From: JADCRZ01 sp037718865
GTDB taxonomy: Bacteria > Bacteroidota > Bacteroidia > Chitinophagales > Chitinophagaceae
Direction of reading: 5' to 3'
NCBI GenBank assembly: GCA_037718865.1
Contig: JBBJMP010000008.1
Coordinates: 243,108 to 307,107 of the forward strand
DNA: 64,000 bases
In this document: positions 35,601-43,691 of the stretch, in pieces
How positions within the stretch are numbered: the first letter of the stretch is position 1
How the letters are laid out: the number at the start of each line of letters is the position of its first letter
The notes under the pieces: generated by a model
What the model was told of the DNA's origin: nothing
Database searches by the model: none
What the model saw: only the letters and a program-made list of their open reading frames with translations
Program-made: the position numbers and the translations under genes

Positions 35601-35893
35601 TCCTTATCTTCGCGGATGGCCCGGTCCCCGACACTTTGCATCGAATGGGCCCGGTTATTGGGATCGTGCTTAAAGACGTTAAAGCTGTATCCATCATATT
35701 TGTTCAATCCGTGTAGGGTGCCAAACCACATAAATCCTTCCCGGTCCTGTAAAATACGGATTACGTTACTATTCGAAAGTCCATCCTTCTCCGTCAGGTG
35801 CTCGAAGTGGAGTTCGGTTGATTGACTATACCCCGGCTGTGTTCTGCCGAATAGCATAAGCAGGAAAAATGTAATGGCTGAGAGGTATTTCAT
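32636..35893 (-). CDS. Two-component regulator propeller (Reg_prop/Y_Y_Y) histidine kinase, tandem paralog
   Basis: This 1085-residue protein has the same architecture as 28675-31929: signal peptide ending GYSQ, about 14 Reg_prop blades, Y_Y_Y domain with YMLEGLDKNWIYSNS, one transmembrane helix, coiled coil, His847 in the H-box, and HATPase ending EFVVELPLK. Large parts are near-identical at DNA level (for example ~120 identical bases around the H-box, 33309-33427 against 29345-29463), while blades in the first propeller differ. The segment between H-box and KRADAIVKG also differs (DELSQGPIQKLPKEEIDT instead of GEMKQELKAGNEQEAITI). It is a recent duplicate with partly diverged sensing and perhaps dimer specificity. 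Confidence 0.92.
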   Translation of the reverse strand: MKYLSAITFFLLMLFGRTQPGYSQSTELHFEHLTEKDGLSNSNVIRILQDREGFMWFGTLHGLNKYDGYSFNVFKHDPNNRAHSMQSVGDRAIREDKEGNLWVVTWGGAGLNKIDKRTGSITPFVDSFSTVFLSLHEDPQGFFWIGTGRGLVRFNPKKEEFIRYTNTAPATAIAEDASGKLWTFSRSIFQFDRRTGRYTLFPQNFFTDSSHAFNAVHLDEKGVLWIGTNGKGLVTLDTKKSSPQLTPYNPGGLVNQTINTHGIYADADGFLWLATSEGLQRINPKTNEVLTYRSDPAQPGTLSSNYIGCVYKDREGTLWVGTDNGINKAVAHRKPFHVYQVFITSLPVRLPENKIRTIVEDRAGAVWLGNQKGLYQFNPRNGQIKHIDANPADPGSLSSEGVGFIYEDRSGRLWVSTKEALHRLNPETGKFIRYPTQFPVIAMDEALDGKIWIAAKIDPGRGAIAYLDSSTRQFRYYYRSNDNAGLNFANLYAILASRTGDIWVGTSGGGLNRLNPKTGKFTYYKSDYRFTPGHLNDVGAVSLFEDAQGIIWAGTDKGGLNRFDPQTNAFTAFTTREGLPSNEVRSIISDAKGHLWLGTLSGISRFDPTTKTFRNFDVSDGLPDNAFYIGSVYNRNGKLLFGSADGFVIFHPDSIKDNTRPPPVYITGLKVLEKSRPLSTDSLEFPYDENFLSFDFVALNYDSPEKNQYAYMLEGLDKNWIYSNSRRYASYTSLPHGNYTFRVKASNNDGVWNEKGASLTILIHPPWWRTWWAFAFYSLCFLAGLVLIDRYQRRRLVQKERERSRERELAQAKEIEKAYHELKTTQAQLIQSEKMASLGELTAGIAHEIQNPLNFVNNFSEVTTELLDELSQGPIQKLPKEEIDTAKEILNDAIQNLHKITHHGKRADAIVKGMLQHSRTSTGKKEPTDLNALADEYLRLSYHGLRAKDKLFNADFKTDFDESIGKIEVIPQDIGRVLLNIYNNAFYSVNEKKIQLDGAFEPVVSVSTKRSVDKVEICVTDNGIGIPKQVLDKIYQPFFTTKPTGQGTGLGLSLSYDIIKAHGGELKVETKEGEGAEFVVELPLK

Positions 35894-36045
35894 GATTGTA
35901 AGGGATGACTAACTTTAGAACCTTGAGTCAAAGGCATTAACTCATCGGTAAAATAACGTAAGTTTTGCACTTAAAGAAAGTAAATTTCTTTGCGTTTTAT
36001 GAGGTTCTTTTTTCCTCTCTCCCTTGTCCTGACAGGAAAGGTGAA

Positions 36046-36453
36046 TCGTTTGCTTCTCTTTCTGTCATTGGCACAAGCGCCATAAGCTGCCTGCATAAAA
36101 GTATCTTTTGCGCTTTCGTTGAAATCTCCTAAAATAGAGGTTGGATCATTATCAAAGCTCCGTTGCACAAGCTGGCGCTTCACTTGAAATGACAGGAAAG
36201 GGGTGGGATGTGCTTCTTTGCCTTTGAACATCTGTCCTTTGTTGAAGCACAGGCAATTCAATTTTAAATTCCGCTCCTTCACCTTCCTTGTTTCCACTTT
36301 CAATAGAGCCAGTGGCGCTTCTTTTGTACAGGTAAGGCGAATCGTTTGCCTATCTTTCTGTCATTTCAACAAGCGCCATAAGCTGCCTGTATAAAAAGTC
36401 TGTTTGTTGTGCTTCGTTGAAATCTCTTGAATTTTGGTTGGATCAATAGCAGA
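36046..36453 (+). repeat. Further-deleted copy of the palindromic element (locus C)
   Basis: It carries the same H2-like palindrome and END copy 1 as locus B. The sequence then jumps at 36172 straight to the right arm of H1 (GGCGCTTCACTTGAAAT, 36174-36190), losing the nuclease remnant and the left arm. The kinase-tail relic, H2 (about 36363-36423) and END copy 2 remain and abut the stop of the next kinase. Confidence 0.75.
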
Positions 36454-36454
36454 G

Positions 36455-37870
36455 CTATTTCGCTGGCAACTCAACAATAAACTTCGCATATTCCCCTTGT
36501 TTTGTTTCAACTTTTATCTCTCCGCCATGTGCTTTTACAATATCATAACTCATAGATAATCCCAATCCCGTTCCCTGCCCGGTTGGTTTTGTTGTATAGA
36601 AGGGTTGATAGATCTTATCCAATACTTGCTTAGAAATGCCTACCCCGTTATCTTTAACGCAGATTTCTACTTTACCGGCTGATCTTTTTGTACTTACTGA
36701 AACTTCTGGTTCAAAAGCGCCATCTAACTGCTTCTTTTTTTCATTTACTGAATAGAATGCATTGTTATACAAGTTCAATAATACTCTTCCAAGGTCTTGT
36801 GGTATCACTTCTATTTTTTCAAGGCTTTCATCAAAATCCGTTTTGAAGTTCGCATTGAATGTTTTGTCTTTCGCTCTTAGCCCATGGTAGCTCAACCGAA
36901 GATATTCATCTGCCAACGCATTTATATCCGTTGGTTCCTTTTTGCCGGTGCTTGTTCGTGAATGTAGCAGCATACCTTTTACAATGGAATCTGCACGTTT
37001 GCCATGATGGGTTATTTTTTCGAGGATTTGTTTAATATCAACAGCAATTTCCCTGGCTTCCTGCTTTTCGTCTTTATCAAGTGCTGCCTGCATTTCATCA
37101 ACCAGTTCGGTACTTACTTCCGAAAAGTTATTTACGAAGTTTAGCGGATTTTGTATTTCATGCGCAATGCCGGCAGTAAGTTCACCGAGTGAGGCCATCT
37201 TCTCGGATTGAATAAGCTGCTTTTGAGTAGCCTTTAATTCTTCAAAGGCCTGTTCAGACCGTTGCTTTTCCCGTTCCAGCAACCTGTTTTTTTCACTGAT
37301 TGTTTCCAATGTATTGTCGGTGGTCTTTTGAAATACCAACACCACCAAAAAAACAATGAGTATAAACCCGGTAATGTTCGAAACTTCAAAAATAACATTG
37401 TATTCAGGGGGTACTTCATTGATAAGAATGAGCTTTTTCTGATGTATCATGCCAAAAACGACCACTGTTGAATAAGCTATTATGGTCCAGATCCAGGCAC
37501 TTAATCTATTTGACAACATCAGTGAAACAACTGGCAGCAAAGCAAACCATATAATGGTAGCCGTTTCGATACTATTTTGCGTTGCCACGCATATGCCTAC
37601 ACCGATAGCTCCCGTTAAAATATAAAGGTTGGAGGCCCACAGACCGGATACTCCCCACCTGAATAAGAAAGGAATCAACAAAAAAGATATTACATTATAT
37701 ATCATGGCAATACTGCCATAATGCATGTCCAAAATAATAGTTATTACTAAATAAAAGGTGGAGAAAATACTGGTAAGAAAGGATGTTTTAACTAACAGCT
37801 TTGCCTTACGGTAAATGTAGGGGTTTCGTTTATAATTGCTGCGAATGAAATAATCAAAATCATAAAGCAT
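36455..37870 (-). CDS. Polytopic membrane histidine kinase
   Basis: This is a 471-residue kinase with six or so transmembrane helices in residues 25-190 (TSFLTSIFSTFYLVITIILD, WIWTIIAYSTVVVFGMIH and others) and no sizeable periplasmic domain. A coiled coil (EKNRLLEREKQRSEQAFEEL), His237 in GIAHEIQNPLNF and a HATPase with N-, G1- and G2-boxes follow. The kinase half is nearly the same as in its neighbours. It is third in a tight operon after an FAD oxidoreductase and a membrane protein (gaps of 9 and 13 bp), which hints at sensing a membrane lipid or redox state linked to them. No receiver is fused. Confidence 0.9.
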   Translation of the reverse strand: MLYDFDYFIRSNYKRNPYIYRKAKLLVKTSFLTSIFSTFYLVITIILDMHYGSIAMIYNVISFLLIPFLFRWGVSGLWASNLYILTGAIGVGICVATQNSIETATIIWFALLPVVSLMLSNRLSAWIWTIIAYSTVVVFGMIHQKKLILINEVPPEYNVIFEVSNITGFILIVFLVVLVFQKTTDNTLETISEKNRLLEREKQRSEQAFEELKATQKQLIQSEKMASLGELTAGIAHEIQNPLNFVNNFSEVSTELVDEMQAALDKDEKQEAREIAVDIKQILEKITHHGKRADSIVKGMLLHSRTSTGKKEPTDINALADEYLRLSYHGLRAKDKTFNANFKTDFDESLEKIEVIPQDLGRVLLNLYNNAFYSVNEKKKQLDGAFEPEVSVSTKRSAGKVEICVKDNGVGISKQVLDKIYQPFYTTKPTGQGTGLGLSMSYDIVKAHGGEIKVETKQGEYAKFIVELPAK

Positions 37871-37883
37871 CTTACATAATTAA

Positions 37884-38543
37884 TTATTTACCAACTAAAG
37901 CAAAAGCAATAATACAGGTCAACCACATGATCATACCTTGTATGAAGCCTAAAAGAGGTATGGCTATCAGTTTGGTTTTTTCACATTTCTTATAAAAGAA
38001 AGGGATTGTGGTCATAAGAAGTCCTTCCGCAACAATCACATAATAAGGCACATTAAAAATAGTGGGCGTATTCTGATAACTCCACCACCCGGCTTGAATA
38101 GCAAGATGCTCATATACCGGAATTATCAAGGCACCCAGGACGGTAACAATAACGGAGGCTTTAAATAATCCTATTTTATGAGTTAATAAAAAACCGATGT
38201 AGCCTATTTGAATAAACACAACCAGCCAACTGAAGGGCATATACATCGGAGAGCTGTCAATGATAGGCTCATCGGGAGGGTAAATCAACGTTTTTGTTCC
38301 TGCTACAAGCCAATGATCAGGTAATAATTCTATCCAGCCTGCACACATGCCAAAGAAAAGAAAACGGCCTAACAAAGCATCTTTCGTAATGAGGGCATAT
38401 AGTACATAGGCAATGGTAAATCCGAAGCCCCACAGCGTTGCACTTATCCATCCTTTAAAAAAATAAGCGTTAATAACCAGGAAAATGATGGCCACCGCCA
38501 TACTGCCTAAAATAAATATATTCCTTTTCCGGTTGTTTAACAT
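37884..38543 (-). CDS. Polytopic membrane protein of unknown function
   Basis: This 219-residue protein has about seven hydrophobic helices (IFILGSMAVAIIFLVINAYF at the start, LIAIPLLGFIQGMIMWLTC near the end). Conserved-looking polar motifs are LLPDHWLVAGT, IDSSPMYMPFSW and AGWWSYQNTPTIFNVPYY. The WW-x-Y and P-rich patterns faintly recall carotenoid-hydratase-like membrane proteins, which would suit its FAD desaturase-like neighbour, but no family could be assigned with confidence. It sits between the oxidoreductase and kinase genes with 9- and 13-bp gaps, so all three are probably co-expressed. Confidence 0.75.
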   Translation of the reverse strand: MLNNRKRNIFILGSMAVAIIFLVINAYFFKGWISATLWGFGFTIAYVLYALITKDALLGRFLFFGMCAGWIELLPDHWLVAGTKTLIYPPDEPIIDSSPMYMPFSWLVVFIQIGYIGFLLTHKIGLFKASVIVTVLGALIIPVYEHLAIQAGWWSYQNTPTIFNVPYYVIVAEGLLMTTIPFFYKKCEKTKLIAIPLLGFIQGMIMWLTCIIAFALVGK

Positions 38544-38552
38544 AGATACTAT

Positions 38553-40316
38553 TTAACGTTTAGTGAAAGCGGACTTTCTTCCGAAAAGCTTTTTAATGAA
38601 CAAGATGATCTTTAGAAATAGTCCGATCGCTTCCGGAATATGGAGTTGATACGGTAACCCCTGCTCGTATCTTTTCTGATCCCGGTTACGCATAGTAGCA
38701 AGTATCTCCGGTTCGTGCAGGTTCCATATTTTGCAATGCGGAGCATTCACGCCCGAGGCTTCGATAATAGCGTTCACTGCACGCCGGGCCGCTTCGTTGG
38801 CCCCTTCCATGGTGGCCAGATCGGTATACGTACGCACATAATCAGAGGCTAAAAAAAGATTGGGAATGGAAGTGTATGCATCAGGGCGCAAACTCCAGGA
38901 GTTGATGGTGTTGACTAATAAAGGTTCTTTATTTTTGTCTTCTTTACCGTGAGCAACCGTAATGTCCTGATCGATATACCAGTGCACCATCTGATCATCC
39001 TTTAACACCTCTTTTCCGTTTACATTCAGACTTTGCTTTAGTTGTGCCCATACTTCATTTTTAATTTCAGCATAGGACCAATCCCTCACCACTTGAGCGT
39101 TAGACCCATTCAATTGTTTTTTGCGGGTAGCTTCAAGAATACCTGTTCCTCCCCAATCAGAGACGTCAACAGACAGGATCGTTTTAACTTTTCCATTAAA
39201 CCTGTTCTCCATATCATACTCTTTCCAGAATTGCAATTGGGATATAGAAGTTAAAGCCCATGGCGAGTCGGCATAAATGCAATGGCCATGAACTATATCA
39301 ATGACTTCAGACAGGTAAAACTGGATGCCGTTCATCCAGGCAACACTTGGCGCAAGCTGTATTATACCATTGAGAGTAGGGTCTGCTTTAAGAATATCTT
39401 CAGAAAGCAGCCCAGCCGCCACTTCTACGGGCACCGCCAGTATATAATAATCCCCCTTTACAAATGTTTTTTCAGGCACTCCACCAAGATGCTCTTCTAT
39501 CCATACACCGGCAACCTTTCCCTCTGCCATGTCTATTTGTACGGCGGATTTATTGGGGTTGTATTTTACTCCCTTATCGCGCAGGTATGTAAGCCAGGGA
39601 TTGATCCAAACATCATTGGTCGGGCCGTTCAGCACGCGGTCGGTATGAACGCCTGGATTGGTCATATTAAAAAGTAGCTGAAGAAAAATATCCCCGCCGG
39701 TTTTAGTGCTTGCACTCCTTGCATTGGCGGCAACCAGGGTCCGTGTCAGCCCCTGTACCAGTAATGTCTGGTAGGTTGCAGAAAACCTGTCGGCCTCCAG
39801 GAATTGCCACCACCCTATCTTTTCATATTCACTTAGTCTTCTGTCAAAACAGGTTGTCATTAATTGCCAGAGCTTTTTGGCAAAGAATTGTTTTTCATCT
39901 GAGCTTAAGCCTGTATCAGCATGCATGGAATGAATCAGCTCCCTGATATCAGCATAGGACTGCGGAAAGTTGACTGTAGCTTCGATGGATTTTTTACCGG
40001 AACGAAAAAGGCCAACACGATCTACCTGTACCAGGTTATCAAATACGCCCTCTTTTTGGTTGTTATAAGGAATCCGCTTCATAGTATCTACCACATGCTT
40101 GTAGAAACCGGGAAAAAAACGGAAGCCATGCTCACCAGGCAAATATTTATCGGCAATAGGTTGGTTGGTGCCCGGCACATTCACGCTTCTTGCTTTACCT
40201 CCTGCATATATTCTATGCTTGTCAAAGACTTCTACTTCAAATCCTCTTTCTATGAGTTCATGAGCGGCGCTCATGCCTGCTACGCCTCCGCCTAAAATGA
40301 TGATTCGTTTAGACAC
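38553..40316 (-). CDS. FAD-dependent amine oxidase/phytoene desaturase-like oxidoreductase
   Basis: Residues 4-30 hold the dinucleotide-binding signature IIILGGGVAGMSAAHELIERG followed by FEVEVFDK and the GG-x-x-x-S motif region (AGGKARSVNVPG). The C-terminal part has the FAD-closing NLFLASDYVRTYTDLATMEGANEAARRAV. The 587-residue length and GEHGFRFFPGFYKH loop match bacterial proteins related to phytoene desaturase and hydroxysqualene dehydroxylase. A basic hydrophobic C-terminus (LFLKIILFIKKLFGRK) could attach it to the membrane. It leads an operon with a membrane protein and a histidine kinase. A role in isoprenoid or carotenoid modification is plausible but unproven. Confidence 0.8.
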   Translation of the reverse strand: MSKRIIILGGGVAGMSAAHELIERGFEVEVFDKHRIYAGGKARSVNVPGTNQPIADKYLPGEHGFRFFPGFYKHVVDTMKRIPYNNQKEGVFDNLVQVDRVGLFRSGKKSIEATVNFPQSYADIRELIHSMHADTGLSSDEKQFFAKKLWQLMTTCFDRRLSEYEKIGWWQFLEADRFSATYQTLLVQGLTRTLVAANARSASTKTGGDIFLQLLFNMTNPGVHTDRVLNGPTNDVWINPWLTYLRDKGVKYNPNKSAVQIDMAEGKVAGVWIEEHLGGVPEKTFVKGDYYILAVPVEVAAGLLSEDILKADPTLNGIIQLAPSVAWMNGIQFYLSEVIDIVHGHCIYADSPWALTSISQLQFWKEYDMENRFNGKVKTILSVDVSDWGGTGILEATRKKQLNGSNAQVVRDWSYAEIKNEVWAQLKQSLNVNGKEVLKDDQMVHWYIDQDITVAHGKEDKNKEPLLVNTINSWSLRPDAYTSIPNLFLASDYVRTYTDLATMEGANEAARRAVNAIIEASGVNAPHCKIWNLHEPEILATMRNRDQKRYEQGLPYQLHIPEAIGLFLKIILFIKKLFGRKSAFTKR

Positions 40317-40476
40317 AGTTATTGTTTTGGTATAATGATATTACCCGCGTTTCAAGTAAAAAAAGGGTTCTCTTCAAATATAATAAAAAAAAATAGTAAT
40401 ATGCAATAGCTGATAATGTCGTAATTAACCCCTTACATTGCCGCATCTGCCCCCGGACCGTTTATGGAAATAGGAG

Positions 40477-40484
40477 TACTTTTG
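40477..40484 (+). promoter_or_regulatory. -7 box TACTTTTG for the DinB-like gene
   Basis: This is an exact TAnnTTTG match 32 bp before the ATG at 40516. No -33 TTTG at standard spacing was found. Confidence 0.4.
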
Positions 40485-40515
40485 TAGTTCATCCTTTTCA
40501 TTAAAATACACTATA

Positions 40516-41013
40516 ATGGAAACAAAAACAACCCCGATTAAATCTATAGTTCCCTTCATCGACCTATATGATCTGCATACAAAACTTTTTCCAAATGTTA
40601 TCGAGGGAATTTCAGAGAAAGACGCAAACAACCGGCTGAATACACGAGCCAATCACCCCGCATGGTTGACGGGTAGCCTTGTTCAGCAAAGGTATGAGTT
40701 AGCCAACGCACTCGATGCCGGGATGCAACCCACTTTTCATGAGCTCTTTAAAGATCATAAAGGTATCCAGGATAACACTACCTATCCCCCGCTGCATGCA
40801 TTCAAAAAGGATTGGGAAGAAGTTACGCCTGTTCTCAGAGAGGCTCTCCTGAACATGAACGATGACCAGTTAGACAGTGTTGCTCCCTTCGATATGGGTG
40901 AGGAAGTGACGTATTATCAGGGGATTTCTTTTCTCATTGACCGGGAATCCTATTGCATTGGTCAAATCGGTCTTTGGCGCAGATTGCTGGGGTATGAAGC
41001 AATGAAGTATTAA
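40516..41013 (+). CDS. DinB-superfamily protein
   Basis: This 165-residue all-helical protein has a DinB-like four-helix pattern: a first helix LYDLHTKLFPNVIEGIS, then NHPAWLTGSLVQQRYELANAL (normal DinB position of a metal-binding His) and SYCIGQIGLWRRLLGYEAM at the end. In place of the usual HxxxH near the C-terminus it has Cys-Ile-Gly-Gln, so metal binding may be incomplete. The family includes thiol transferases and damage-induced proteins. It is monocistronic. Confidence 0.7.
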   Translation: METKTTPIKSIVPFIDLYDLHTKLFPNVIEGISEKDANNRLNTRANHPAWLTGSLVQQRYELANALDAGMQPTFHELFKDHKGIQDNTTYPPLHAFKKDWEEVTPVLREALLNMNDDQLDSVAPFDMGEEVTYYQGISFLIDRESYCIGQIGLWRRLLGYEAMKY

Positions 41014-41082
41014 TGAACGACATGAGGAAAGTGGTTTTACATATGGGTGTATCACTTGACCGGCAGGAATTTAAACCTGAAG

Positions 41083-42069
41083 TCAGGCAGATAATAACAT
41101 GACATCCCTGTTGTATTTATTTCTGTAATCGATGGGAGATTTTCCGGTTATTTTCTTAAAAACCGTTCTGAACGCTTTGATGTCCGAGTAGCCTACTTCA
41201 TACATCAGTTCATTTACATTTTTTCTGCTGGTCTCTAACCCTTTTTTGGCGGCTTCCATTTTTACCCGCTGGATATATTCAGTAACGGTATTAGAGGTGG
41301 CCTTTTTAAACCTGCGTTCAAAATTTCTCCGGCCAATGGCAAACATCGATGCCAACTGTTCAACAGTTATTTTATCCGGGTAGTTATTTTCGATAAATTC
41401 CTGGGCTTTCTTTATTTCTTCATCCTCGTGTTCTTTTTGGCCCTCGAACATAATAAAGGGCGATTGACTTTGCCGGTCGATCTCAATCGCAAATACTTTG
41501 GCTGACAGTATAGCCATATCACGACCTGCATATTTTTCAATCAGGTATAATATGAGGTTAAGATAAGAAAAAGCACCTCCACTTGAATATATGCCCTGCT
41601 CGTCTGTGATAATTTTATCAGTCACCAGGTTTACATCCGGAAACAGCTGGCGGAATTCATTAGCGGCCATCCAGTGAGTAGCACACTTCCTGCCTTTTAA
41701 TAAACCGGTAGCGGCAAGCAAAAAGGCTCCTAAGCAAAGGCTGGCTACTTCAGCTCCGCTATTATACTGTTTTATAATCCATGGAGTAAATTCCCGATTT
41801 ATTTCGATGGCATTTTTAAGCTCTCCGTTCACCGCTGGTATGATGATAAGGTCTGTTTTTTCTACATCTTGTAAAAGCAGGTCCGAATTCACGGTAAAAA
41901 GGCCGCCACTTACCGGTGTTTCTTTTGAAAGCGCAACCAACTGCACTTTGAATACGGGTGATCTTCCCCTGGCCTTGAAAAACTCATTTACCTGAGTAAA
42001 CACTTGGCGGGAGCCTTCCAGGCTGGCTAAAATGGCGCCTTTGGGAACAAGAATGGATATGTGCTTCAT
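41083..42069 (-). CDS. GlxA-type regulator (DJ-1/PfpI domain plus AraC HTH)
   Basis: Residues 1-190 form a DJ-1/PfpI-like domain with the elbow VASLCLGAFLLAATGLL, where the cysteine of the family is present. Residues about 215-320 hold two AraC helix-turn-helix motifs: ITVEQLASMFAIGRRNFERRFKKAT and VNELMYEVGYSDIKAFRTVFKKITGKSP, with the usual closing PIDYRNKY. Such proteins activate nearby or distant operons in response to small molecules; here no obvious target is adjacent apart from the divergent DinB-like gene. Confidence 0.9.
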   Translation of the reverse strand: MKHISILVPKGAILASLEGSRQVFTQVNEFFKARGRSPVFKVQLVALSKETPVSGGLFTVNSDLLLQDVEKTDLIIIPAVNGELKNAIEINREFTPWIIKQYNSGAEVASLCLGAFLLAATGLLKGRKCATHWMAANEFRQLFPDVNLVTDKIITDEQGIYSSGGAFSYLNLILYLIEKYAGRDMAILSAKVFAIEIDRQSQSPFIMFEGQKEHEDEEIKKAQEFIENNYPDKITVEQLASMFAIGRRNFERRFKKATSNTVTEYIQRVKMEAAKKGLETSRKNVNELMYEVGYSDIKAFRTVFKKITGKSPIDYRNKYNRDVMLLSA

Positions 42070-42222
42070 AAGTCAAAAATAGTAAAAGAAATGCCCGGAT
42101 CAAACCCTGAAATTCCCGTTCTTACGCTTGAAGTTCCAGGATACCCCCATAAGTCGAATATAGAGGAAATTGTGTGACTTTGCTGCGAAGCTCCGTTAGG
42201 AGCTTCATGATTATAGCAGCGA

Positions 42223-42462
42223 CTATACGGCCAGCAGAATAATCTCATCGGGCAGAACCTCAGCATGATAGCCCCAATCCTTCAAAATATTGATTACACT
42301 GGAGGATTCAATCAATCCGTTTGTACTTTTCACCCGCAGTATCCTGTCACAATCCTGCAGGTCAAAATTTGCCGAGTAGTCAACAAAACAGGTATGTATC
42401 TGATCCACGAGTATGTCCGCGCAACGCTGGTCCGTAACATTGGTCTTGAAAACTTCTACCAT
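42223..42462 (-). CDS. Small protein of unknown function, 79 residues
   Basis: The sequence MVEVFKTNVTDQRCADILVD continues with alternating hydrophobic and charged residues (FDLQDCDRILRVKS, VINILKDWGYHAEVLPDEII), giving a beta-alpha-beta-beta-alpha-beta pattern like the ferredoxin-fold of HMA-type or ACT-like small domains. No CxxC metal motif is present. The codon pattern and a plausible start support a real gene. No function assigned. Confidence 0.6.
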   Translation of the reverse strand: MVEVFKTNVTDQRCADILVDQIHTCFVDYSANFDLQDCDRILRVKSTNGLIESSSVINILKDWGYHAEVLPDEIILLAV

Positions 42463-42519
42463 AATGCATTTTTTTAAACAAGCGATATTTGTATCTGTTT
42501 AACTATTGTGAATACAACG

Positions 42520-42927
42520 CTAGCCCTGATTCATGGCAGACATATCCATATACATCACTTCCCAAAGGTGTCCATCCAAATCCTGGAACCCATGTCCATA
42601 CATAAACCCCTGATCCTGTTTCTCATTAGGTGTCGTTCCTCCTGCCTGTAATGCTTTGTTTACTAACTCGTCAACCTGTTCCCTGCTGTCTGCAGATAAG
42701 CATATTATAGATTCGGTGGATGTTGTGGCATCAACGATTTGTTTTTTTGTAAATGTTTTAAAAAAATCCTCCACTAACAGCATCACAAATATGTCTTCCC
42801 CTATAATCATGCAGGTAGCCTTTTCGTTAGTGAATTGAGGGTTAAACGTAAAACCAAGTTTGGTAAAGAACTCTACGGATTTGTCCAGGTTTTTAACCGG
42901 CAGGTTCACGAAAATTTTTGTTGCCAT
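42520..42927 (-). CDS. VOC (glyoxalase/bleomycin-resistance fold) protein
   Basis: This 135-residue protein has the two beta-alpha-beta-beta-beta modules of the VOC fold: IFVNLPVKNLDKSVEFFTKLGF at the start and the closing FQDLDGHLWEVMYMD, whose Glu is one metal-ligand position. The YGHGFQDLDGHLWEV ending is typical of the PhnB/extradiol-like subgroup often annotated lactoylglutathione lyase-like. Substrate unknown. It is followed by a small ORF and preceded by a SRPBCC protein, all on the minus strand; this trio is common in Bacteroidota. Confidence 0.88.
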   Translation of the reverse strand: MATKIFVNLPVKNLDKSVEFFTKLGFTFNPQFTNEKATCMIIGEDIFVMLLVEDFFKTFTKKQIVDATTSTESIICLSADSREQVDELVNKALQAGGTTPNEKQDQGFMYGHGFQDLDGHLWEVMYMDMSAMNQG

Positions 42928-42963
42928 AATTTTAATTTAGACTTTAAGATATTGATGATTCAT

Positions 42964-43497
42964 TTATTGCTTTTCCAGGATAGTTTTTAAAGCTGCCAGG
43001 CTTGTCTCCAGATCTTTGCCGAGCATATTATCCATAAACAAATTCATGAAATTAACAGGATACTTACTTTCACCTTTTATTCCCCATTTAACTTTTGTTT
43101 GGTTATCAGAGACTGCTTCTGTTATGATTGGGGCAGAAGCCAACCCTTCAAAAGGTTTTACAAACCGGATTTCAACATCAACTCTTTCACCTTCGGTAAT
43201 GTTTTTTATTTCCTGTTCACCTTTTCCAGCTTCTTTATTACCGTCCCAGGCATAAACGAAGCCAACTGTTCCGTCTGTTCCTTTAAAATCTTTCTTCATG
43301 TCAGGATCCATCCTTACCCATTTGCTGTAATTGTCCTGGTTTTTCAAATACTTTACATAATTAAATACTTCCTGTTTCGGTTTGTTAATAGTCACTTCAC
43401 GTTCAACAGCATATTCTTTCTTCACAAATAGGGCTATGATCAAAGGGATGGCAATGATTGCTGCTACAACGATTGCGACTTTTTTTACCGTTTTCAT
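42964..43497 (-). CDS. SRPBCC-family protein with N-terminal membrane anchor
   Basis: A hydrophobic N-terminal helix (VAIVVAAIIAIPLIIALFV) is followed by a SRPBCC/polyketide-cyclase-like domain beginning EYAVEREVTINKPKQEVFNYV, with the typical SKWVRMDP and KVKWGIKGESKYPVNFMN stretches. This fold binds hydrophobic ligands in a deep cavity. It lies 37 bp before the VOC gene on the same strand, a pairing seen widely. Ligand unknown. Confidence 0.85.
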   Translation of the reverse strand: MKTVKKVAIVVAAIIAIPLIIALFVKKEYAVEREVTINKPKQEVFNYVKYLKNQDNYSKWVRMDPDMKKDFKGTDGTVGFVYAWDGNKEAGKGEQEIKNITEGERVDVEIRFVKPFEGLASAPIITEAVSDNQTKVKWGIKGESKYPVNFMNLFMDNMLGKDLETSLAALKTILEKQ

Positions 43498-43691
43498 GTT
43501 GTTTAATTTAGTTAGATGATTGAAGTGAATTTACCATGATGGTTTGCGACATAGTTTTTAATTTTTTCCATTTACATATGTACCTTTATTTTAGGTTATG
43601 GATGATAAATCGTTATAAAACTAATTCAAACAAATGAATTAAACCGGGTGTGATTACGGCAATGTAAGGGTTGATTGCGACATAAGGATAG
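43498..43691. other. Divergent intergenic region
   Basis: AT-rich sequence between the SRPBCC gene (-) and the TonB receptor gene (+). No gene was seen; the right side runs into the 11-bp repeats of the receptor promoter. Confidence 0.4.

Noticed and set aside
36455..37870. Kinase with possible 3' truncation by locus C
   Set aside because: The reading frame ends KFIVELPAK with complete G2 box and tail, so this kinase is intact.
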